Shown here: one piece after another, positions 5,920 through 10,189 of the stretch
Numbering within the stretch: position 1 is the stretch's first letter
Layout: the number at the start of each line of letters is the position of its first letter
Assembly: GCA_964509205.1 (NCBI GenBank)
Contig: CAZDVW010000034.1
Coordinates: forward strand, 1-10,189
Length of the DNA: 10,189 nt
Origin: Duodenibacillus sp964509205
GTDB taxonomy: Bacteria; Pseudomonadota; Gammaproteobacteria; Burkholderiales; Burkholderiaceae_F
Direction of reading: 5' to 3'
Notes under the pieces: generated by a model
What the model was told of the DNA's origin: nothing
Seen by the model: only the letters and a program-made list of their open reading frames with translations
Database searches by the model: none
Made by a program: the position numbers and the translations under genes

Positions 5920-7071
5920 TACATTCTGACCGCAGAGTCCGTGACAGCCGGTCACCCGGACAAGCTCTGCGACACGATAGCAGACAGCATTCTCGATGCC
6001 TGCCTGAAAGAGGATCCAAATGCCCGCGTTGCCTGTGAAGTGCTGGCGACAGCGGGTAAAATTTTGGTTGCCGGAGAACTGCGCACAAGCGCTGCCCCAG
6101 AAGTAGAACCTATCGTGCGGCAAGTTGTCCGCGATGCGGGGTATGATTGTGATTACGATGTAGAGGTGCGGCTGCACACGCAAAGTCCCGATATTGCAGA
6201 TGCAGTAAACGGCGAAACACTCGGCGCAGGCGATCAGGGAATTGTGTATGGCTACGCCTGCTGGGAAACGGTCGAACTGCTGCCCGTGCCGGTAGTGTTG
6301 GCAAACCGGATAACAAGCCTGCTCACCACCTGTCGGAAAGAAAACTTAATCTCTGGCATCGGGCCGGACGGAAAAGCACAGGTTTCCGTTCAATACGCGT
6401 TCGGGCTTCCGGAGCGCGTGGATGCCATCGTGATCTCCTGCCAGCATGATGAGAACAAAGATCCGGATGAACTGCGCGAGGAACTGCGCAGGCTGGTCAT
6501 TGCCCGCGCCTGTCATGATGTCCACGTAGACGAACAGACAAAAATCCTCATCAATCCGTCTGGCAGATTTGTGCTGGGCGGTTTTGAAGCCGATACCGGC
6601 CTCACCGGGCGCAAGCTGATGGTGGATACCTACGGCGGGCTTGCTCCGCATGGCGGCGGCGCTCTCTCCGGAAAAGACGGTACGAAGGTCGACCGCAGCG
6701 GCGCATTCATGGCGCGCTACGTTGCAAAGAACATTGTGGCAGCCGGTCTTGCCGACAAGTGTACGGTCAGTCTTGCGTATGCCATTGGAAAGGCAGAACC
6801 GGTTGCCGTGGAAATTGACACGCAGGAGAGCGGATATATTGACACGCAGGGGAGCGGATATTATGACGATGACTTGCTCAGCAAAGCTGTTCAGCGTGTG
6901 TTTGATTTTACCCCGGCAAGTATGATCCGGACGCTGGATCTGGACAAACCATTCTTCGCGGAATGCTGTAACAATTGCCACTTCATGTACCCGCAGGCTG
7001 CGTGGGAGCAGACGGACAAAACCGAAAAACTGCGTATGGTGTGCGCAGAGCTGGAGGCCGAACACGCATGA
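5908..7071 (+). CDS. metK: S-adenosylmethionine synthetase (methionine adenosyltransferase)
   Basis: The enzyme makes SAM from methionine and ATP in the cytosol. The 387-aa product has the family motifs: SVTAGHPDK (11-19, polyphosphate-binding His16, metal-binding Asp18), AGELRTSA (55-62), QSPDIADAV (92-100), GAGDQGIVYGYA (106-117, active-site gate), GPDGKAQVSVQY (152-163), INPSGRFVLGG (215-225), ADTGLTGRKLMVDTYGG (228-244), APHGGGALSGKDGTKVDRS (246-264) and the C-terminal WEQTDKTEKLR. Two oddities stand out: Ala14 replaces the Glu of the usual S(V/T)xEGHPDK motif, and residues 303-318 are an eight-residue tandem duplication. An extra metK on a mobile element, near two DNA methyltransferases, suggests a self-supplied methyl donor. 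It starts by 11-base overlap with the micro-ORF, after AAAGGAG (5892-5898), and its TGA overlaps the next ATG. Confidence 0.92.
   Translation: MRDKYILTAESVTAGHPDKLCDTIADSILDACLKEDPNARVACEVLATAGKILVAGELRTSAAPEVEPIVRQVVRDAGYDCDYDVEVRLHTQSPDIADAVNGETLGAGDQGIVYGYACWETVELLPVPVVLANRITSLLTTCRKENLISGIGPDGKAQVSVQYAFGLPERVDAIVISCQHDENKDPDELREELRRLVIARACHDVHVDEQTKILINPSGRFVLGGFEADTGLTGRKLMVDTYGGLAPHGGGALSGKDGTKVDRSGAFMARYVAKNIVAAGLADKCTVSLAYAIGKAEPVAVEIDTQESGYIDTQGSGYYDDDLLSKAVQRVFDFTPASMIRTLDLDKPFFAECCNNCHFMYPQAAWEQTDKTEKLRMVCAELEAEHA
6814..6861 (+). repeat. 24-bp tandem duplication inside metK
   Basis: Two adjacent 24-base units (6814-6837 and 6838-6861) differ at one base, A versus G, changing Glu to Gly. 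They encode IDTQESGY then IDTQGSGY. The length is a multiple of three, so the frame is kept. Usual MetK proteins have a single short connection here, between the 'v.v.T.gt' strand and the following helix, so one copy appears to be additional. The near identity suggests a recent slippage event. Confidence 0.9.
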
Positions 7072-7799
7072 GCCCAAAGCACATAGCATCCTGTTCCTTT
7101 GGAAAAGACAGCATTGCAACGATCCTTTTGGCGTTGGAGCATGGCGAACCTCTGGATGAAGTCATATACTGCGAAGTCATGTTCGATGATTATATTTCCG
7201 GTGAAGTGCCGGAGCATCGGGATTTTATTGTTCAAACGGCGATTCCAGCGTTTGAAAAGCTGGGTGTACCTGTTCGTGTAGTAAAGAGTGAGAAAACATA
7301 TACCTCTGTGTTTATGGGCAGGATTACACGCGGCCCGAAAAAAGGGATGATCCGCTCCTTCCCCATGTGCGGCAAGTGCTATGTTCAGCGGGATTGCAAG
7401 ATTTACCCAATCCGGCGGTATCAGAAAACGCTGCCGTCAGATACCGTGCAGTACATCGGCATTGCAAAGGATGAACCAAAGCGGCTAGCTCGACTGACTG
7501 CAAACCAGATCTCTCTGTTAGACAAATATGGATATACAGAAAACGATGCGAAGCAGCTCTGTCAAAAGGCAGGACTGCTTTCTCCTGTGTATGAGTTTAC
7601 CGACCGCGGCGGCTGCTGGTTCTGCCCAAATGCCAAGCTGCCTGAATTGCGGCATTTGTATGACCATCATCCGGAGCTGTGGCAGAAAATGATGCGCCTG
7701 CAAGCTGTTCCCGAAAAGGTCACAGAGAAATTCAACCGCAGCCAGACGTTTGCGGACATTGATGCAATGTTCTGGAAGCAGGATTCGCAGGCGTCCTGA
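7068..7799 (+). CDS. PP-loop ATP pyrophosphatase, PAPS-reductase-like
   Basis: The 243-aa product starts KHIASCSFGKDSIATILLAL, with SFGKDS (10-15) as the PP-loop that binds ATP phosphates in the adenine-nucleotide alpha-hydrolase superfamily (PAPS reductase, DndC, thiouridine enzymes). It is annotated PAPS-reductase-like because of overall layout: YCEVMFDD (34-41) after the first strand, YIGIAKDEPKRLARL (129-143), and GGCWFCPNAKLPELRHLYDHHPELW (181-205). Cysteines at 101, 104 and 110 (MCGKCYVQRDC) with the later Cys183 and Cys186 could form a metal or Fe-S site; this is inference. It lacks a PAPS-reductase C-terminal Cys motif, so true sulfate assimilation is unlikely. It starts by ATGA overlap with metK and is the last gene before a terminator-like hairpin. 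Nucleic-acid or small-molecule modification is plausible; the substrate is unknown. Confidence 0.78.
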   Translation: MSPKHIASCSFGKDSIATILLALEHGEPLDEVIYCEVMFDDYISGEVPEHRDFIVQTAIPAFEKLGVPVRVVKSEKTYTSVFMGRITRGPKKGMIRSFPMCGKCYVQRDCKIYPIRRYQKTLPSDTVQYIGIAKDEPKRLARLTANQISLLDKYGYTENDAKQLCQKAGLLSPVYEFTDRGGCWFCPNAKLPELRHLYDHHPELWQKMMRLQAVPEKVTEKFNRSQTFADIDAMFWKQDSQAS

Positions 7800-7885
7800 T
7801 ACATATAAATCTTGCAGATGGGAAAGAACAATAAATGCTGTCTGCGCTGTGGGCAAAAGGGACAATCAATATCCAAATCATAATT

Positions 7886-7925
7886 ACAGGAGCGTCATAG
7901 AAATCTGGCGCTCCTGTTTCTTTTG
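7886..7925 (+). terminator. Intrinsic terminator-like hairpin after the PP-loop gene
   Basis: ACAGGAGCG (7886-7894) pairs perfectly with CGCTCCTGT (7909-7917) around a 14-base loop, followed by TTCTTTT (7918-7924). It lies 87 bases after the PP-loop stop and about 60 before the next gene's start, in the largest gap (7800-7979) of the central region. It probably ends the amidoligase-to-PP-loop transcript. I see no confident -35/-10 promoter for the downstream genes in the rest of the gap. Confidence 0.6.
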
Positions 7926-7979
7926 CCGCCGCAAGGACAAAGCCAAGCCAGAAAACCACAGAACGCAGGAGGATTGAAA

Positions 7980-8258
7980 ATGTTAGATGAAGCCTATCCC
8001 GAATTGAACAACAAACAGCTTGAGCGGCTTGATGAGATCGACAACGCTGTCTACCAGACAATTCTCGCTTTTCTTGATAAGACTGAAGATGAATTCCCCT
8101 GGGATATGCACTATATCGGAGAAGTTGCGGATTGCATTGAGGAAACGCTGTTAAGCATGGGACAGCGTGTGCATCGCCCCGCCATTCTAACGGAGAAAGA
8201 CGGAACTTCTCATATCGAGGAATATCAGTACCCAGCCCTGCCGAAACCAAGGCAGTAG
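7980..8258 (+). CDS. Unrecognised 92-aa acidic protein, probably 3'-truncated
   Basis: I do not recognise the family. The product is acidic and helical: MLDEAYPELNNKQLERLDEIDNAVYQTILAFLDK, then EDEFPWDMHYIGEVADCIEETLLSMGQRVHRP, and a short C-terminal tail, YQYPALPKPRQ. ATG 7980 is supported by AGGAGG (7968-7973) six bases upstream; the in-frame ATG at 7923 lies on the terminator's T run and is rejected. The gene stops at TAG 8256-8258, but the same frame remains open for 13 more codons and then reaches a TAA that overlaps the methyltransferase start exactly as at three other junctions here. The simplest reading is that the tail was lost through a nonsense change, which may not matter because it falls after the folded part. 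Confidence 0.7.
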   Translation: MLDEAYPELNNKQLERLDEIDNAVYQTILAFLDKTEDEFPWDMHYIGEVADCIEETLLSMGQRVHRPAILTEKDGTSHIEEYQYPALPKPRQ

Positions 8259-8300
8259 CCAAAACAAAAACAGAAAGGAGCAGATGCCCATGAGAGATAA
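8259..8300 (+). other. Apparent lost C-terminal tail of the 92-aa gene (post-TAG open frame)
   Basis: After TAG 8256-8258 the same frame encodes PKQKQKGADAHER and ends at TAA 8298-8300. That stop overlaps the methyltransferase start through ATGAGAGATAA (8290-8300). The tail composition resembles the KQPQKKEKSYER end of the cyclotransferase and the KKGAQAHER end of the 43-aa ORF. CAG to TAG is a one-base change and would restore a Gln-rich tail. Amber read-through is formally possible, but the next gene also ends in TAG, so wholesale recoding is unlikely. Confidence 0.45.
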
Positions 8301-8301
8301 C
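8273..8301 (+). repeat. Ribosome-site/start/stop junction repeat, copy 2 (methyltransferase start)
   Basis: This block is collinear with 5891-5919: the first nine bases, GAAAGGAGC, and the 11-base ATGAGAGATAA are identical, with differences confined mainly to the spacer. Here the TAA no longer ends a full gene because an upstream TAG intervenes. Confidence 0.7.
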
Positions 8302-9015
8302 CCCAAGTGGGAGATCATCCACGGTGACAGCCTGAAGGTGCTGGAGCAATTTCCGCCTGGCACGTTTGACGCGGTCATCACAGATCCGCCGTATGCGTCC
8401 GGTGGCCGCACACAGGCAGAAAAAACGCAGGCCACCGCAAAAAAGTATTCCAGCATGGGCGGCAGTGCGCCGCCAAACTTTGACGGAGACTCCAAAGATC
8501 AACGATCATGGACACGCTGGGCGGCAGAATGGCTCTACCTTGCCCGCCGCGCTGCAAAGTCCGGTGCGCCGCTGTGTATGTTCATTGACTGGCGGCAGCT
8601 CCCATGTGCCAGCGATGCCCTGCAATGGGCAGGCTGGATTTGGCGCGGGATTGCCGTGTGGGATAAGGGGAACTCCCGCCCGCAGAAGGGCCGCTTCCGG
8701 CAGCAGGCAGAATATATCGTGTGGGGCTCCAACGGAGATATGCCCCTCAGCCGCCCTGTGCCGTGCCTGCCCGGCGTATTCAAATACAGCAATCCGCAAA
8801 ACCGCATCCACCTGACCGAGAAGCCTATACAGCTCATGCAAGAGCTTGTCCGGATTACCGAACCGGGCGGGCATATCCTTGACCCCTTTGCAGGCTCCGG
8901 CACAACGGTTTTGGCTGCCGTGAAGGAGGGCTACGCGGCAACCGGCATTGAAGTTACAGACGTGTACGCCGACCTTGCAAGAAAACGCTTGAAATCGGAA
9001 CTGGCTGTGGCATAG
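8290..9015 (+). CDS. DNA methyltransferase, beta-class (DPPY), probable N6-adenine
   Basis: The 241-aa protein has motif IV, TDPPYASGG (31-39, catalytic DPPY), near its N-terminus and the SAM-binding motif I, ILDPFAGSGTTVLAA (196-210), near its C-terminus, preceded by LTEKPIQLMQELVRI (175-189). This order defines the beta class of amino-methyltransferases. DPPY usually goes with N6-adenine methylation, though N4-cytosine cannot be excluded by sequence alone. The middle (about 60-170) would hold target recognition and is rich in Trp and Arg. ATG 8290 is preferred to ATG 8284: AAGGAG (8275-8280) is nine bases before 8290 but only three before 8284, and MRDN matches the N-termini at the other repeated junctions. 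No restriction partner is visible. Its TAG lies inside the first iteron of the following intergenic region. Confidence 0.9.
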   Translation: MRDNPKWEIIHGDSLKVLEQFPPGTFDAVITDPPYASGGRTQAEKTQATAKKYSSMGGSAPPNFDGDSKDQRSWTRWAAEWLYLARRAAKSGAPLCMFIDWRQLPCASDALQWAGWIWRGIAVWDKGNSRPQKGRFRQQAEYIVWGSNGDMPLSRPVPCLPGVFKYSNPQNRIHLTEKPIQLMQELVRITEPGGHILDPFAGSGTTVLAAVKEGYAATGIEVTDVYADLARKRLKSELAVA

Positions 9016-9116
9016 CGACTTATGTAGCGACTATAGAATGCCAAAATCACCTGATTGAAATTCCATAGCGACTATTGTAGCAACTACGGTACGAAAGAAT
9101 CAGATTGAACAGACAA
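9013..9116 (+). repeat. Two pairs of 12-bp iterons within a diverged ~50-bp direct duplication
   Basis: Units TAGCGACTTATG (9013-9024) and TAGCGACTATAG (9025-9036) sit side by side. Fifty-three bases later come TAGCGACTATTG (9066-9077) and TAGCAACTACGG (9078-9089). The flanks also match in part: ATCACCTGATTGAA in the first copy and ATCAGATTGAA in the second. The whole looks like an old tandem duplication. Position between the methyltransferase stop and the oriT-like hairpins suggests binding sites for MobC, the relaxosome, or the ParR-like protein. The first unit begins on the methyltransferase TAG. Confidence 0.75.
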
Positions 9117-9171
9117 AGCAGCGCGAAGGCTTCTATATGGAAAGAAACATCAAAATGATTTCTCCTCTTTT

Positions 9172-9275
9172 GCCCCGCCTCTGGCGGGGTATCTGGCTTT
9201 TGCCGCGCTGCGGCAAAAGCGCAAGCATAGCGTTTTGGTACCAAAACGCAGCTTGCAGGGCGAACCCTGACCCCA
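9172..9275 (+). other. Candidate origin of transfer (oriT): four clustered hairpins upstream of mobC
   Basis: Four inverted repeats lie in about 100 bases. CCCCGCC/GGCGGGG (9173-9179, 9183-9189) has a three-base loop. GCTTTTGCCGC/GCGGCAAAAGC (9196-9206, 9210-9220) has a three-base loop. The perfect palindrome GCGTTTTGGTACCAAAACGC (9230-9249) is flanked by GCAAGC (9221-9226) and GCTTGC (9251-9256). CAGGG/CCCTG (9256-9260, 9265-9269) surrounds CGAA. An array like this directly before mobC and a relaxase gene is typical of oriT, with the nick usually just 3' of an inverted repeat. I cannot name the nick base. Some hairpins could instead control mobC expression. Confidence 0.6.
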
Positions 9276-9307
9276 ATATGCTGCCTGTGGGCGGAGAAAG
9301 GAGCGCC

Positions 9308-9628
9308 GTGCGGAAGAATCAATATAACCTGCACATCCGACTGAATGCGGACGAACGAGCAGCGCTGGACAAAGGCTTGCGCGCCAGCGGACTGCCGCTG
9401 TCAGTTTACCTGCGCAAGCTGATTCTAGGAGAAAGCATCCAAGCTGTACCTTCGGAAGAACTCCGCAGGCTGCGCACCGAAATTCATCAGATCGGCAACA
9501 ATATCAACCAGCTTGCGCGGAAGGCAAACGCTGGATTTGCCAGCCGCGATGAGGTTACACGCGCGCTGCGGATGCTGGATCGGGTTTATGAACTCATGTA
9601 TGAGCTGAGTCAACAGTCATGGCAATAA
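9308..9628 (+). CDS. mobC: MobC-like mobilization (relaxosome accessory) protein
   Basis: The 106-aa product has an N-terminal ribbon-helix-helix (YNLHIRLNADERAALDKGLRASGLPLSVYLRKLILG, 6-41) and then the MobC signature LRRLRTEIHQIGNNINQLARKAN (52-74). MobC proteins bind oriT, help melt it and assist relaxase nicking. GTG 9308 is chosen: AAAGGAG (9297-9303) lies four bases upstream, slightly close, and homology begins there. The frame stays open back to ATG 9137, but that extension would translate the hairpin array and has no family resemblance. ATG 9278 is a weaker alternative with no ribosome site. The 3' end overlaps the relaxase start by ten bases (ATGGCAATAA), indicating coupled translation. 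Confidence 0.87.
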   Translation: MRKNQYNLHIRLNADERAALDKGLRASGLPLSVYLRKLILGESIQAVPSEELRRLRTEIHQIGNNINQLARKANAGFASRDEVTRALRMLDRVYELMYELSQQSWQ

Positions 9629-10189
9629 CCAAAATCCTCGCGCGGCACGCGAGACTGGATCTGGCAATCAATTATGCGGTAAATCCGGATAAGACAGACG
9701 AGGAAATCCTGACGGCTTACCTGAATTGCGACAAAGGCCATGCCTGCCAACAGATGCTGGCGACCAAGGCTGCGAAGTGCAGCCGCGATGGTGTGCAGTA
9801 TTACCACATCATTCAGTCCTTCAAACCCGGCGAAATCACACCGGAGCTTGCCTTGGAGATCGCGCAGACGTTTGCAGAGGAACACCTTGCGGACTATGAG
9901 GTGGTGATTGGCGTTCATGTGGATAAAGAACACATCCATGCGCACATGATTTTTAACTCTGTGAATCAAGTAACAGGGCGGAAATATCACAGCAATGCCA
10001 AAAGCTATTACCAGCAGATTCGTGGAATCTCAGATCGTCTTTGCAGGGAATATGGGCTGTCTGTCATTATGCAAGGAAAGCCTACAAAGGCTGTCAGCTA
10101 CATCGAATGGCTGCGGCAATCCAGAGGGCAGCCAACGTTCCGCTCCATGCTGGAAGCCGACCTGCTGGATGCCATTGCGGACGCCAACG
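9619..10189 (+). CDS. Relaxase, MobA/VirD2 family (MOBP-like), N-terminal part
   Basis: Only the first 190 residues are present; the gene runs off the right edge. The relaxase nicks one strand at oriT, stays bound to the 5' end through a tyrosine, and pilots the strand into the recipient. Visible motifs are AINYAVNPDKT (16-26) with Tyr19 as the likely nicking residue; YYHIIQSFKPGEITPE (61-76), the conserved His/Ser-Phe strand; and VDKEHIHAHMIFNSVN (101-116), whose His105, His107 and His109 form the metal-binding triad. This order is that of VirD2/MobA-type relaxases of Gram-positive elements. The ATG lies inside the last codons of mobC. Confidence 0.9.
   Translation, partial: MAITKILARHARLDLAINYAVNPDKTDEEILTAYLNCDKGHACQQMLATKAAKCSRDGVQYYHIIQSFKPGEITPELALEIAQTFAEEHLADYEVVIGVHVDKEHIHAHMIFNSVNQVTGRKYHSNAKSYYQQIRGISDRLCREYGLSVIMQGKPTKAVSYIEWLRQSRGQPTFRSMLEADLLDAIADAN

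Noticed and set aside
7818..7883. A 21-codon frame MGKNNKCCLRCGQKGQSISKS just before the terminator-like hairpin.
   Set aside because: It has a CxxC look but no ribosome site, very small size and no overlap design like its neighbours; kept only as a remote possibility.
9013..9116. Possible CRISPR array because of regularly spaced repeats.
   Set aside because: Only two pairs of short imperfect 12-bp units, with flanks that are themselves duplicated rather than unique spacers, and no cas genes.
9055..9139. Possible promoters for mobC (TTGAAA at 9055-9060; TTGAAC at 9105-9110).
   Set aside because: Neither has a convincing -10 hexamer at 16-18 bases; spacings or sequences are too poor to annotate.
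9137..9307. N-terminal extension of mobC back to an ATG at 9137.
   Set aside because: It would translate through all four hairpins; the resulting residues have no MobC resemblance, and a ribosome site precedes the GTG at 9308.

Overview
This window looks like part of an integrative conjugative or mobilizable element, or a plasmid, from a gut-type Clostridia (Bacillota; Oscillospiraceae/Lachnospiraceae-like). That placement is inferred from strong AAGGAG-type ribosome sites, mid-range GC, a MobC plus MOBP-type relaxase pair, a DUF4314 gene and an actin-like segregation gene. No rRNA, tRNA or unambiguous housekeeping gene anchors it to a species. Every supported gene is on the + strand, and most neighbours overlap or nearly touch.

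Layout. (1) 1-1179, maintenance: the 3' end of an unrecognised gene, a small SSB-like protein, a 10-bp hairpin, and an unrecognised 146-aa protein. (2) 1181-2685, segregation: a ParM/StbA-like actin ATPase, a DUF4314 protein, and a small protein that may be the ParR adaptor. (3) 2669-3814: a solitary C5-cytosine DNA methyltransferase. (4) 3811-7799, a tightly coupled metabolic cassette: Amidoligase_2-type ligase, 82-aa unknown, gamma-glutamylcyclotransferase-like protein, 87-aa unknown, 43-aa micro-ORF, S-adenosylmethionine synthetase and a PP-loop (PAPS-reductase-like) protein. It ends near a terminator-like hairpin at about 7886. (5) 7980-9015: a 92-aa unknown and a beta-class (DPPY) DNA methyltransferase. 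(6) 9013-9307: noncoding DNA with two pairs of 12-bp iterons followed by four hairpins, the best oriT candidate. (7) 9308-10189: MobC and the N-terminal 190 residues of the relaxase, which runs off the window.

How the parts may work together (inference). The relaxase and MobC process oriT, and ParM plus its adaptor stabilise the element. Two methyltransferases without a visible restriction enzyme, with an on-board SAM synthetase, could protect incoming DNA from host restriction. The amidoligase/cyclotransferase/PP-loop group is the least understood part and the best candidate for an undescribed system: it has enzymes to form and remove a gamma-glutamyl-type amide bond, an ATP pyrophosphatase fold with a cysteine pattern, and small proteins that could be partners or substrates.

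An unexpected structural feature is an 11-base start/stop overlap, ATGARMGATAA, used at three consecutive gene junctions (5534, 5787, 5908). It occurs again at 8290, where an in-frame TAG appears to have cut short the preceding gene.
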